A stretch of 64,000 nucleotides of DNA, taken from contig NZ_JACVXA010000001.1 in NCBI RefSeq assembly GCF_014903745.1, positions 1 through 64,000 on the forward strand, given 5' to 3'. This stretch comes from Mangrovicoccus algicola. GTDB taxonomy: Bacteria; Pseudomonadota; Alphaproteobacteria; Rhodobacterales; Rhodobacteraceae. Shown piece after piece: positions 8,642-16,865 of the stretch. The notes under the pieces are model-generated. The model saw nothing but the letters and a program-made list of their open reading frames with translations, did no database searches and was not told where the DNA came from. How positions within the stretch are numbered: the first letter of the stretch is position 1; every line of letters starts with the position of its first letter. Position numbers and translations under genes: made by a program.

Positions 8642-9295
8642 ATGGCAAGTCACGGAGCAGGGACCGCGCGGCAGGACCCCGCGGATGCCCCGCAGCAGGG
8701 CCCGGGCGGCAGCCTGTCGCGCGACACGCGCCTGCAGACCCCCGGCGGCATGCGCCGGATCAGCGACCTGAAGGTCGGCGATCTGGTCGGCACGCAGGAC
8801 CGGGGCCCGCAGGAAATCCTGTGGATCGGGCGGACGCGCCTGTCGCGGGCGGCGCTGGCGGCGGCGCCCTGGCTTTGCCCGGTCCGCATCCGGCGCGGTG
8901 CGCTGGCCCCCGGCCTGCCCCGGCGCGACCTGATCGTCGCGCCGCTGCAGCGCATCGCGCTGCGCGATCCGGCCTTCCTGCGCCGCTACCGCTCGGCCAC
9001 GGTGATGCTGCCCGCGCTCGCGCTGGTCGATGGCGGGGCGATCTCCACCCTGCCGCCGAATCGCGGCTGGACGCTCTACCAGCTGCTGCTGCCGCATCAT
9101 GCGCTGCTGCTGACGGAGGGCTGCGCCTCGGAAAGCCTGGCCGGCGAGGCGGCGCTGCGCATCGGGGCGGAGCTGGCGATCCGCATCGACGGACTGCCGG
9201 TCGTGCGCAACGGCCTGCCGCGCCCCGCGCCCTCGCTGGGCGAGGCGCGCGGGCTGTGGCGGGGGCGCGGACGGCCGGATCCGGAACCGGGCTGA
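8642..9295 (+). CDS. Hint-domain protein with altered active site
   Basis: 217 residues. After a ~23-residue low-complexity tail, residues 24-63 match the start of a Hint_2 domain (TRLQTPGG, then ISDLKVGDLVGTQDRGPQEILWIG). LYQLLLPHHALLLTEGCASESL near residue 150 corresponds to the conserved C-terminal block. The usual nucleophilic Cys at the domain start is Ser24, and the middle block that normally reads SPQHR here reads APLQR, losing its histidine. Rhodobacteraceae carry many Hint proteins, typically at the C-terminus of larger secreted proteins; this one is free-standing. Self-cleavage is therefore doubtful. It follows hisA by 65 bp on the same strand, but a functional link is not apparent. 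Confidence 0.75.
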   Translation: MASHGAGTARQDPADAPQQGPGGSLSRDTRLQTPGGMRRISDLKVGDLVGTQDRGPQEILWIGRTRLSRAALAAAPWLCPVRIRRGALAPGLPRRDLIVAPLQRIALRDPAFLRRYRSATVMLPALALVDGGAISTLPPNRGWTLYQLLLPHHALLLTEGCASESLAGEAALRIGAELAIRIDGLPVVRNGLPRPAPSLGEARGLWRGRGRPDPEPG

Positions 9296-9371
9296 GCCTG
9301 CGCGGCTTGGCCGCTTTGCCCGCGGGCCCGCGGGACGGTATCCGGCCAGGGCGCGCAATCCCGGTCCCGTC

Positions 9372-11024
9372 ATGTCCCTCTCCGTTCCGCTGCTGATGCG
9401 ACACCTGCCACCACCGCGGCTCTGGCCCTGGCTGCTGCTGGCCCTGGCCATCGCAGGGCTGGTGCTGCTGCCGCTGGGGACGATCCTGTGGCTGGCCCTG
9501 GGCAATTCCGGCGGGGTCTGGTCGCATCTGGCCGCCACGACGCTGCCGCGCTACCTGGGCAACACGCTGATCCTGATGGGCGCCGTCGGGGCGCTTGCGG
9601 GGGTCAGCGGCACGCTGACCGCCTGGCTGGTGACCATGTACCGCTTTCCCGGGGCGCGCTGGCTGGGCTGGGCCCTGCTGCTGCCGCTGGCCATACCCGC
9701 CTATATCGGCGCCTATGCCCTGACCGACCTTCTGGACTATTCCGGCCCGGTCCAGACCGCGCTGCGCGGCATCTTCGGCTGGCAGAGCGCGCGCGACTAC
9801 TGGATCCCGGAAATCCGCTCCCGCTGGGCGGCGGTGCTGGTGCTGTCCGCCGCGCTTTCGCCCTATGTCTACCTGCTCAGCCGCGCTGCCCTGCGCGAAC
9901 AGTCCGCGGCGATCTTCGATGTCGCCCGCACGCTGGGCGCCGGACCGGTGGCGCGGTTCCTGCGGATCGGCCTGCCGCTGATCCGCCCGGCCGCTGCCGC
10001 GGGGATCGCCATCGTGATGATGGAGACCGGGGCCGATTTCGGCGTGGTGGACTTCTTCGCGGTCCAGACCCTGACCACGGGCATCTTCTCCACATGGCTG
10101 GAAGGCGGATCGGCGGCGGGCGCGGCGCAGATCGCGCTGGTCAGCCTGGCGCTGGTGCTTGTGCTGGCGGGAACCGAGAGGCTCAGCCGCCGCCGCGCCC
10201 GCTCCCATGCCCATGCGCGGGGACTGACGCGGCCCGCGCCGGTGCGGCTGCACGGGGGGCGCGCCTGGCTGGCGACCCTGGTCTGCCTCCTGCCGGTGGT
10301 GGCGGGATTCCTGCTGCCGGGCGCAATCATCCTGCATCTGGCGCTGCGCCATGCCGGGGCATGGCTGGACCCGCGGCTTCTGGGGGCGGCCGCCAACACG
10401 CTGGTCACGGCCGGGGCCGGGGCGGTTCTGACCGTCGCGCTCAGCCTCCTTCTGGTCTACGGGCTGCGGCTGGGCGGGGCCCGGGCAGCGCGCGGGCTGC
10501 TGCCGGTGACGGCGCTCGGCTATGCCGCGCCGGGGGCGGTGCTGGGCCTGGGGCTGCTCCTGCCGCTGGCGGCGCTGGACCATCGCATCGCCGACCTGGG
10601 CGAACGGCTGGGCCTGGATGCCGGCATGGTGCTGACCGGATCGGCGGCGGCGGTGGTGCTGGCCTATCTGGTGCGGTTCTTCGCCATCGGCCAGGGCGCG
10701 GCCGAGGCGGCGATGGACCGCATCCCGCCCAGCCTGCCGATGGCCGCCCGGTCGCTGGGGCGCAGCCCGGCCGGGGCGCTGCGCGACGTGCACCTGCCGA
10801 TGATCCGCGGCTCGGTGGGCACCGCGCTGCTGCTGGTCTTCGTCGACGGGGTGAAGGAATTGCCCGCGACGCTGCTGCTGCGCCCGTTCAACTTCGACAC
10901 GCTGGCGACGCGGGTCTATGACCAGGCCTCGCTGGAGAAGATCGGCGATGCCGCCCCGCCCGCGATGCTGGTGATCCTGACCGGGCTGTCGGCGGTGATC
11001 CTGCTGGCGCGCACCAGCCGCTAG
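9372..11024 (+). CDS. Fused iron(III)-type ABC transporter permease
   Basis: 550 residues with about 12 hydrophobic segments in two homologous halves, each with an EAA-like cytoplasmic loop (RTLGAGPVARFLRIGLPLIRP near 200 and RSLGRSPAGALRDVHLPMIRG near 470). This tandem architecture is typical of FbpB/AfuB ferric-iron permeases and of ThiP. The nearest family impression is Fe(3+) uptake. Neither an ATPase nor a periplasmic binding protein is adjacent, so it must use components encoded elsewhere. It ends in a perfect stem-loop shared with convergent trpB. Confidence 0.85.
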   Translation: MSLSVPLLMRHLPPPRLWPWLLLALAIAGLVLLPLGTILWLALGNSGGVWSHLAATTLPRYLGNTLILMGAVGALAGVSGTLTAWLVTMYRFPGARWLGWALLLPLAIPAYIGAYALTDLLDYSGPVQTALRGIFGWQSARDYWIPEIRSRWAAVLVLSAALSPYVYLLSRAALREQSAAIFDVARTLGAGPVARFLRIGLPLIRPAAAAGIAIVMMETGADFGVVDFFAVQTLTTGIFSTWLEGGSAAGAAQIALVSLALVLVLAGTERLSRRRARSHAHARGLTRPAPVRLHGGRAWLATLVCLLPVVAGFLLPGAIILHLALRHAGAWLDPRLLGAAANTLVTAGAGAVLTVALSLLLVYGLRLGGARAARGLLPVTALGYAAPGAVLGLGLLLPLAALDHRIADLGERLGLDAGMVLTGSAAAVVLAYLVRFFAIGQGAAEAAMDRIPPSLPMAARSLGRSPAGALRDVHLPMIRGSVGTALLLVFVDGVKELPATLLLRPFNFDTLATRVYDQASLEKIGDAAPPAMLVILTGLSAVILLARTSR

Positions 11025-11031
11025 GACGCGA

Positions 11032-11055
11032 AAGGCCGGGCACAGGCCCGGCCTT
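11032..11055. terminator. Bidirectional terminator between permease gene and trpB
   Basis: Perfect 10-bp stem AAGGCCGGGC / GCCCGGCCTT with tetraloop ACAG, directly after the permease stop and before the trpB stop on the other strand. The A/T closing pairs flank the GC stem on both sides as in bidirectional terminators. Confidence 0.7.
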
Positions 11056-11079
11056 CCAACCGTTCCAAGGGCCGCAAGC

Positions 11080-12300
11080 CTACATCTGCACGCCCAGATG
11101 CTCGGCCACCGCGAAGATGTCCTTGTCGCCGCGGCCGCACATGTTCATGCAGATGATGTGGTCCTTCGGCAGTTCCGGCGCGATCTTCAGCACATGGGCC
11201 AGGGCGTGGGAGGGCTCCAGCGCGGGGATGATCCCCTCCAGCGCGCAGCAGAGCTGGAACGCGTCCAGCGCCTCGCGGTCGGTGATCGCCACGTATTCCG
11301 CGCGCCCCGTGTCATGCAGCCAGGCATGTTCCGGCCCGATGCCGGGATAGTCGAGCCCCGCGGAGATCGAGAAGCCCTCGAGGATCTGCCCGTCCTCGTC
11401 CTGCAGCAGGTAGGTGCGGTTGCCATGCAGCACGCCCGGGCGCCCGCCGGTCAGCGAGGCGCAGTGCTGCATCTTGTCGTCGACGCCCTTGCCGCCGGCC
11501 TCGACGCCGATGATGCGGACCTCCTTGTCGTCGAGGAACGGGTGGAACAGGCCCATCGCGTTCGATCCCCCGCCGATCGCGGCGATGATCGTGTCGGGCA
11601 GCCGGCCCTCCTGTTCCTGCATCTGGGCCTTGGCCTCCTGGCCGATGATCGCCTGGAAGTCGCGCACCATCGCCGGATAGGGATGCGGCCCCGCCACCGT
11701 GCCGATGCAGTAGAACGTGTCGCGCACATTGGTCACCCAGTCGCGCAGCGCGTCGTTCATCGCGTCCTTCAGCGTGCCGCGGCCGGAGGTCACCGGCACC
11801 ACCTCGGCGCCCAGAAGGCGCATGCGGAACACGTTGGGCTTCTGCCGCTCGACATCATGCGCGCCCATGTAGACCACGCATTTCAGCCCGAATTTCGCGC
11901 AGACGGTGGCGGTGGCCACCCCGTGCTGGCCCGCGCCGGTTTCCGCGATGATCCGGGTCTTGCCCATGCGCCGCGCCAGGATGATCTGGCCCAGCACGTT
12001 GTTGATCTTGTGCGCGCCGGTATGGTTCAGCTCGTCGCGCTTGAGATAGATCTTCGCGCCGCCGCAATGCTCGGTCAGGCGCTCGGCGAAATACAGCGGC
12101 GAGGGACGGCCGACATAGTGTTTCCACAGCCAGTCCATCTCGGCCCAGAATTCCGGGTCGGTCTTGGCGAAATCATACTGCTTCTCCAGCTCCAGGATCA
12201 GCGGCATCAGCGTCTCGGAGACGAAGCGGCCGCCGAAATCGCCGAAGCGGCCATTCTCGTCGGGGCCGTTCAGGAAGCTGTTGATCAGGTCGTCGGGCAT
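11080..12300 (-). CDS. trpB: Tryptophan synthase beta chain
   Basis: 406 residues, standard for TrpB. The PLP lysine is in [11 protein letters not shown] (Lys98), the phosphate-binding loop is GGGSNA, and the N-terminal [17 protein letters not shown] is the conserved COMM-associated region. It condenses indole with serine. Neither trpA nor trpF adjoins it, so the alpha partner must be encoded elsewhere. ATG at 12300 is preceded by a GAGAGGAGA ribosome-binding site. A TTGACC -35-like element lies at 12354-12349, but no convincing -10 box follows. Confidence 0.97.
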   Translation of the reverse strand: MPDDLINSFLNGPDENGRFGDFGGRFVSETLMPLILELEKQYDFAKTDPEFWAEMDWLWKHYVGRPSPLYFAERLTEHCGGAKIYLKRDELNHTGAHKINNVLGQIILARRMGKTRIIAETGAGQHGVATATVCAKFGLKCVVYMGAHDVERQKPNVFRMRLLGAEVVPVTSGRGTLKDAMNDALRDWVTNVRDTFYCIGTVAGPHPYPAMVRDFQAIIGQEAKAQMQEQEGRLPDTIIAAIGGGSNAMGLFHPFLDDKEVRIIGVEAGGKGVDDKMQHCASLTGGRPGVLHGNRTYLLQDEDGQILEGFSISAGLDYPGIGPEHAWLHDTGRAEYVAITDREALDAFQLCCALEGIIPALEPSHALAHVLKIAPELPKDHIICMNMCGRGDKDIFAVAEHLGVQM

Positions 12301-12453
12301 GGGACATCTCCTCTCGCTCGGCCCGCTTGAACAGCGAACCGGGCGCCGGGTCAATGGAAATGGGCCGGAAACCGCGCCGGGGCGTCGCGGGACCTTCCGC
12401 AGCGCGGCCATCCCCCCTAGGGTCCGTCCATCGGAAAGACGAGGAGAACACCG

Positions 12454-12732
12454 ATGAGAGTACAGATCACCGCCGCGCTGATGGCCGGCACGCTTGCCCT
12501 CTCCGCCTGCGAAGGCATGACCGAACAGGACGGACGCACGGTGATGGGCGGCACGGCAGGCGCGGTCGGCGGCGCCGTCATCGCCCAGCTTCTGGGCGCC
12601 AGCAGCGGCTGGACCGCGGCAAGCGCGCTGGCCGGCGCCGCGGCCGGGGCGATCGTCGCGCGCAACCAGGAGACCCAGGAATGCTATTTCGCCAATGGCG
12701 ACGGCACCTACTACAAGGCCCCCTGCGAATGA
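12454..12732 (+). CDS. Small glycine-zipper lipoprotein
   Basis: 92 residues. The N-terminal hydrophobic segment ends in LSAC with Cys19, a lipobox, so the protein is probably an outer- or inner-membrane lipoprotein. The middle is a glycine zipper ([17 protein letters not shown] ... [10 protein letters not shown], residues ~32-70) like the 2TM glycine-zipper proteins, and the tail carries two cysteines ([17 protein letters not shown]). No specific function is recognised; envelope-integrity or surface-antigen-like roles are typical of the class. It is divergent from trpB and followed by a stem-loop. Confidence 0.8.
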   Translation: MRVQITAALMAGTLALSACEGMTEQDGRTVMGGTAGAVGGAVIAQLLGASSGWTAASALAGAAAGAIVARNQETQECYFANGDGTYYKAPCE

Positions 12733-12737
12733 TCGCG

Positions 12738-12759
12738 GGCCGGGCCCCGCGGCCCGGCC
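12738..12759. terminator. Stem-loop between lipoprotein gene and mtaB
   Basis: Perfect 9-bp stem GGCCGGGCC / GGCCCGGCC with a 4-nt loop, between convergent stops. No U-tract; termination is inferred from placement. Confidence 0.5.
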
Positions 12760-12769
12760 TTCCCGCCGC

Positions 12770-14029
12770 TCAGGCCAGCAGCCCCGTCTGCGTCCGCCCG
12801 GTGATGCGCGCGGGCACGATGCGGCCCTCGGGCCGGTCGGCGGCAAAATGCACCTCGGCGAATTGCGCGGTGCGCCCCATGCGCGGATTTTCCATCAGCA
12901 CCTCGTGATCGCGCCCGACCTGCGCCGCGAGATGCCGCGTCACGGCCGCCTCGCCCGCGGCCCGCAGGCGCGCCGCACGCTCCTTGATGGCGCGGCCATC
13001 GACGGCCGGCATCCGCGCGGCGGGCGTGCCCTCGCGCGGGGAATAGGGAAAGACATGCAGCCAGGTCAGGCCGCACTCCTCCACCAGCCGCAGCGAGTTG
13101 AGGAACATCGCCTCGGTCTCGGTCGGGAAACCGGCGATGATGTCGGCGCCGAAGGTCATCTCGGGGCGCAGGCGGCGCGCCTCCTCGCAGAAGCGGATCG
13201 CGTCGTCGCGCAGGTGGCGGCGCTTCATCCGTTTCAGGATCATGTCGTCGCCCGCCTGCAGCGACAGGTGCAGATGCGGCATCAGCCGCTCTTCCTCGGC
13301 GATGGCGCGCATCAGGTTCTCGTCCACCTCGATCGAATCGATCGAGGAGATCCGCAGCCGCGGCAGCTCGGGCACCAGTTTCAGGATGCGCATCACCAGA
13401 TCGCCCAGCCGGGGCGTCGCGGGCAGGTCGGCCCCCCAGCAGGTCAGGTCGACCCCGGTCAGCACCACCTCGTTATAACCGCGTCCGACCAGCCGCCGGA
13501 TCTGGTCGACCACGACGCCCGCGGGCACGGAGCGGGAATTGCCGCGGCCGAAGGGGATGATGCAGAAGGTGCAGCGGTGATCGCAGCCGTTCTGCACCTG
13601 GACATAGGCGCGGCTGCGCGTGCCGAACCCGTCGATCAGGTGGCCCGCCGTCTCGGTCACCGACATGATGTCGTCGACCTGCACGCGCTCGGTCTCGCCG
13701 ATGAAATCGGCCGCCATGCCGCGCCAGGTCTCGGGCTGCATCTTCTCGGTATTGCCGACGACGAAATCGACCTCCGCCATGGCGGAGAAACCGTCCGGGT
13801 CGGTCTGCACGGCACAGCCCGTCACCACGACCTTGGCATTCGGGTTCTCGCGGCGCAGCCGGCGGATTTCCTGGCGCGACTTGCGCACCGCCTCGGCGGT
13901 GACGGCGCAGGTATTGACCACCACGGTCTCGCCCAGCCCGGCGGATTGCGCCAGCTCCTTCATCGCCTCGGTCTCATAGGCGTTCAGCCGGCAGCCCAGC
14001 GTGGCGAATTTGGGGACGGGCGCGTCCAT
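12770..14029 (-). CDS. mtaB: tRNA t6A37 methylthiotransferase
   Basis: 419 residues. The N-terminal UPF0004 domain has the three 4Fe-4S cysteines ([22 protein letters not shown]). The radical-SAM core has CDHRCTFC. Residues near the C-terminus form the TRAM RNA-binding domain. This set identifies a MiaB/RimO-type methylthiotransferase of the MtaB branch, which converts t6A to ms2t6A at tRNA position 37. The ATG at 14029 shares one base with the dapF stop (TGATG); a GTG one codon upstream is possible. It is interesting, but probably coincidental, that a tRNA reading ANN-type codons (tRNA-Lys, a t6A substrate) lies just upstream. Confidence 0.93.
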   Translation of the reverse strand: MDAPVPKFATLGCRLNAYETEAMKELAQSAGLGETVVVNTCAVTAEAVRKSRQEIRRLRRENPNAKVVVTGCAVQTDPDGFSAMAEVDFVVGNTEKMQPETWRGMAADFIGETERVQVDDIMSVTETAGHLIDGFGTRSRAYVQVQNGCDHRCTFCIIPFGRGNSRSVPAGVVVDQIRRLVGRGYNEVVLTGVDLTCWGADLPATPRLGDLVMRILKLVPELPRLRISSIDSIEVDENLMRAIAEEERLMPHLHLSLQAGDDMILKRMKRRHLRDDAIRFCEEARRLRPEMTFGADIIAGFPTETEAMFLNSLRLVEECGLTWLHVFPYSPREGTPAARMPAVDGRAIKERAARLRAAGEAAVTRHLAAQVGRDHEVLMENPRMGRTAQFAEVHFAADRPEGRIVPARITGRTQTGLLA

Positions 14030-14859
14030 CACACGGCCTCCAGGAAGGCGGCATCGAATTCCGCCGAAAAGACATGGGCAACCGGACCCGATAGCCAGAC
14101 GCCGTCCGCGCGCCAGTCGACCAGCAGACGGCCGCCATCGAGGTCCAGCGTGACGGTGCGCCCGGTCAGCCCGCGCAGATGCGCCGCGACCGCCGTGGCG
14201 CAGGCGCCCGAGCCGCAGGCCAGCGTCACGCCGGTGCCGCGTTCCCAGACCCGCATCCGCAAATGGTCCGGACCGGTCAGGCTGGCATATTCGACATTGG
14301 TGCGTTCCGGGAAAAGCGGGTCATGCTCCACCCCCGGCCCCTGCCCTTCGAGGTCGACCGCCCCGGCATCGGCGACGAAATGCACCGCATGGGGATTGCC
14401 CATGCCCACGGCCACCGGATCGCCCGGCAAGGGCAGCGCGGTCACCTCCATCTCGCGCGCCAGGGGAACCTCGTCCCACGAAAGCTGCGGCGCGCCCATA
14501 TTGACCCAGACCGCGCCGTCGCGGCGCTCGGCCAGAAGCAGGCCGCGCATGGTGCGGATCGTCACGGCATCGCGTCCGAGCCCCGCCATCACCAGATCCG
14601 CGACGCAGCGGGTCGCGTTTCCGCAGGCCCCGGCGCGGCTGCCGTCGGAATTCCAGAAATCCAGGCAGATATCGCTGTCCGCGCCGTCGCGGATCTCGGC
14701 CAGCTGGTCGAAGCCGACGCCGCGATGGCGGTCGCCGACGGCCCGCGCCAGGGCCGCGGTCACGCGCGCGGACCGGCCGCGACTGTCGATGATGACAAAG
14801 TCGTTCCCGGCCCCGTGCATCTTGAGAAAGGGCAGCCTGCTATCCGTGGTGTCGCGCAT
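14029..14859 (-). CDS. dapF: Diaminopimelate epimerase
   Basis: 276 residues. Both catalytic cysteines are present: GACGNATRC in the N-terminal half and LACGSGACA in the C-terminal half, with [13 protein letters not shown] at the start. It epimerises LL- to meso-diaminopimelate for lysine and peptidoglycan synthesis. The start at ATG 14859 was chosen over upstream in-frame codons because it leaves the usual short leader before KMHGAGNDF. Translationally coupled to mtaB through TGATG, a pairing common in Rhodobacteraceae. Confidence 0.95.
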   Translation of the reverse strand: MRDTTDSRLPFLKMHGAGNDFVIIDSRGRSARVTAALARAVGDRHRGVGFDQLAEIRDGADSDICLDFWNSDGSRAGACGNATRCVADLVMAGLGRDAVTIRTMRGLLLAERRDGAVWVNMGAPQLSWDEVPLAREMEVTALPLPGDPVAVGMGNPHAVHFVADAGAVDLEGQGPGVEHDPLFPERTNVEYASLTGPDHLRMRVWERGTGVTLACGSGACATAVAAHLRGLTGRTVTLDLDGGRLLVDWRADGVWLSGPVAHVFSAEFDAAFLEAV

Positions 14860-14948
14860 GCGCGGCCATATACGCCTGCCGCGCGGGAATATCCACAGGC
14901 CCGGCGGGCGGGCATGAAAAAAACCGGCGGAAATCTGCATCGGGGCTC

Positions 14949-14977
14949 TTGACCCCCCCTCCCCCAATCCGTAGAGA
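14949..14977 (+). promoter_or_regulatory. Sigma-70 promoter upstream of tRNA-Lys
   Basis: TTGACC, exactly 17 bp, then TAGAGA on the plus strand. It mirrors the rpsD promoter in spacing and -10 sequence. The tRNA begins ~130 nt further down, so the primary transcript would carry a long leader containing the inverted repeat at 15002-15027. Confidence 0.7.
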
Positions 14978-15001
14978 CCGGCCTCACAGCGGGCCGGGCG
15001 C

Positions 15002-15027
15002 CCAGCTGGCAGGGATCTGCCAACTGG
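15002..15027 (+). repeat. Imperfect inverted repeat in the tRNA-Lys leader
   Basis: CCAGCTGGCAG, a GGAT loop, then CTGCCAACTGG: 10 of 11 positions pair. In RNA this is a stable hairpin midway between the promoter and the tRNA. It may be a processing or attenuation element, or a protein site; nothing in the sequence decides which. Confidence 0.5.
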
Positions 15028-15113
15028 AAAACCGGCCACGACCGCGCGACACGGACCCAGGTCCGGTCGCAACGGGAAGCCGGGCCGCCTTTGGGCCGAC
15101 CGGTGGAAGAGAT

Positions 15114-15189
15114 GGGCCGTTAGCTCAGTTGGTAGAGCAACTGACTTTTAATCAGTGGGTCGCAGGTTCGAATCCTGCACGGCTCACCA
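15114..15189 (+). tRNA. tRNA-Lys (anticodon TTT)
   Basis: A 76-nt cloverleaf. The acceptor stem GGGCCGT/ACGGCTC pairs with one G-U; the D arm contains AGCTCAGTTGGTAGAGC; the anticodon stem ACTGA/TCAGT encloses the loop CTTTTAA with anticodon TTT; the T arm GCAGG-TTCGAAT-CCTGC is canonical; CCA is encoded. It reads AAA and AAG. Confidence 0.97.
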
Positions 15190-15366
15190 TCCCTTCCCGT
15201 AGCGCGGAAACGCCGGTCGCCACCCCGGGCCACGCGCCCCTCCCCTCCCCCATGAATGCAAGCACCCGCAAGACAGGGAAGCCCCTTCCTCGTCAGCCCT
15301 TTCCGCGCCCATGACGGGGACGAAAACGGCCGCCCCCGAAGGCGCGGCCGACAGTGCGAATCCGGG

Positions 15367-15434
15367 AGCGCCTCGGGGGCGCGTCCTCTCATGCGCGCCT
15401 CAGGGGCGCCCCCCCCTGCGCGCCTCAGGGGCGC
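15367..15434. repeat. Three GCGCC-(N5)-GGCGC mini-palindromes downstream of the aldehyde dehydrogenase gene
   Basis: The 18-mer TGCGCGCCTCAGGGGCGC occurs exactly at 15392-15409 and 15417-15434 (25-bp period), with a diverged copy GAGCGCCTCGGGGGCGCG at 15367-15384. Each can fold as GCGCC-N5-GGCGC. The last copy covers the final codons and stop of the aldehyde dehydrogenase. On the minus strand they lie in the 3' UTR and may act as a terminator or stabiliser. Confidence 0.6.
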
Positions 15435-16855
15435 GACACGCATTTGGTTTCCAGGAAATCCTCGATCCCCATCTCGCCGCCCTCGCGGCCATTGCCGGAC
15501 ATCTTGTAGCCGCCGAAGGGCGAGCCATAGTCGATATCGGACCCGTTCAGCCGCACCATCCCCGCGCGCAGGCGGCGGCCCACGGCCATGGCCCGGTCGA
15601 CATCGGCGGATTGCACATAGGCCGCCAGTCCATAGGGCGTGTCATTGGCCAGGCGCACCGCCTCGTCCTCGTCGGCATAGGGGATCATCGCCAGAACCGG
15701 GCCGAAGATCTCCTCCTGCGCAATGGTCATGTCGTTGGTCACATCGGCAAAGACCGTCGGACGCACGTAATAGCCGTGATTCATCCCGTTGGGGCGGCCC
15801 GTCCCCCCCGCCAGAAGGGTCGCGCCCTCGTCGATCCCCTGCTGGATCAGCGCCTGCACCTTCTCGAACTGGATATCGGAGGCCAGCGGGCCGATATGCC
15901 GCCCGTCCACCGCCGGGTCGCCCACCTCGGTCGCCTCGGCCGTGGCCTGCGCCACCTCCTTGGCCCGCTCGTAGAGCGAGGCGGGCACCAGCATCCGCGT
16001 CGGCGCGTTGCAGCTTTGCCCGGTATTGGAGAAGACCGCCCTGCAGCCCTGGCTCACCGCCGCCTCGACATCGCAATCCTCTAGCAGGATATTCGGCGAC
16101 TTGCCGCCCAGCTCCAGCGCCACGCGCTTGATGTTGGCCGCCGCGTCGATGCTGATCTGGCGCCCCGCGCGGGTCGATCCGGTGAAGCTCATCATCGCGA
16201 TGTCGGGATGTTTCGACAGCGCCGCGCCGACCTCGGGGCCGGTGCCGTTGACCAGGTTGAACACCCCCGGCGGCATCCCCGCCTCGTCCAGGATCTCGGC
16301 ATAGAGCAGCCCCGAAAGCGGCGTCAGCTCCGAGGGTTTCAGCACCATGGTGCAGCCCGCCGCCAGCGCGGCCAGCACCTTGAGCGCGATCTGGTTGATC
16401 GGCCAGTTCCAGGGCGTGATCAGCCCGACCACGCCGATAGGTTCCTTCACGATCAGGTCGCCCGCCAGGTTCGTGTATTCGAACTCCATATGTTCCAGCG
16501 CCTGCACGAACCCGTCGAGATGGCCGATCCCCACCGCCGCCTGGGCATTTTTCGACAACCGGATCGGCGCGCCCATCTCCGAGGTGATGACCGCCGCCAT
16601 CTCGTCCTGGCGCCGGGCATAGACCGCGCGGATCGACGCCAGCAGCTCCAGCCGCTCGGCCTTGCTCGTGCGCGAGAACCCCTCGAAGGCGGAAACCGCC
16701 GCCATGACGGCGCGGTCCACATCCTCGGCATTGCCGAGCGCGATCTCGGCCACCGGCGCCTCGGTGGCGGGGTTGACCACCGCCATCCGGTCCTGGCCCG
16801 CGGGCTGCATCCAGGTGCCCGCGTAATAGAACTTGTCGGTTTTCAGCTCGGTCAT
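15425..16855 (-). CDS. Aldehyde dehydrogenase (polyamine-derived aldehydes)
   Basis: 476 residues of the NAD(P)-dependent aldehyde dehydrogenase superfamily: TPWNWP with Asn150, VALELGGKSPN with the general base Glu248, and NTGQSCNAPTR with nucleophile Cys282. The superfamily does not give the substrate, but the operon does: beside a PuuB-like oxidase, a class III aminotransferase and a glutamate-putrescine ligase-like enzyme, it most likely oxidises 4-aminobutanal or gamma-glutamyl-aminobutyraldehyde (PuuC/PatD role). It is the last gene of the leftward operon, 10 bp after the oxidase; GC-rich mini-palindromes cover its stop. Confidence 0.88.
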   Translation of the reverse strand: MTELKTDKFYYAGTWMQPAGQDRMAVVNPATEAPVAEIALGNAEDVDRAVMAAVSAFEGFSRTSKAERLELLASIRAVYARRQDEMAAVITSEMGAPIRLSKNAQAAVGIGHLDGFVQALEHMEFEYTNLAGDLIVKEPIGVVGLITPWNWPINQIALKVLAALAAGCTMVLKPSELTPLSGLLYAEILDEAGMPPGVFNLVNGTGPEVGAALSKHPDIAMMSFTGSTRAGRQISIDAAANIKRVALELGGKSPNILLEDCDVEAAVSQGCRAVFSNTGQSCNAPTRMLVPASLYERAKEVAQATAEATEVGDPAVDGRHIGPLASDIQFEKVQALIQQGIDEGATLLAGGTGRPNGMNHGYYVRPTVFADVTNDMTIAQEEIFGPVLAMIPYADEDEAVRLANDTPYGLAAYVQSADVDRAMAVGRRLRAGMVRLNGSDIDYGSPFGGYKMSGNGREGGEMGIEDFLETKCVSRP

Positions 16856-16865
16856 CTGTCTCTCC

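Noticed and set aside
8642-9295. Active intein or hedgehog-type self-splicing element
   Set aside because: The nucleophile is Ser and the key His is missing, and there are no flanking exteins interrupting a host protein.
15425-16855. Betaine-aldehyde or succinate-semialdehyde dehydrogenase as a specific name
   Set aside because: The ALDH core does not resolve substrate; the polyamine operon context is the only guide.
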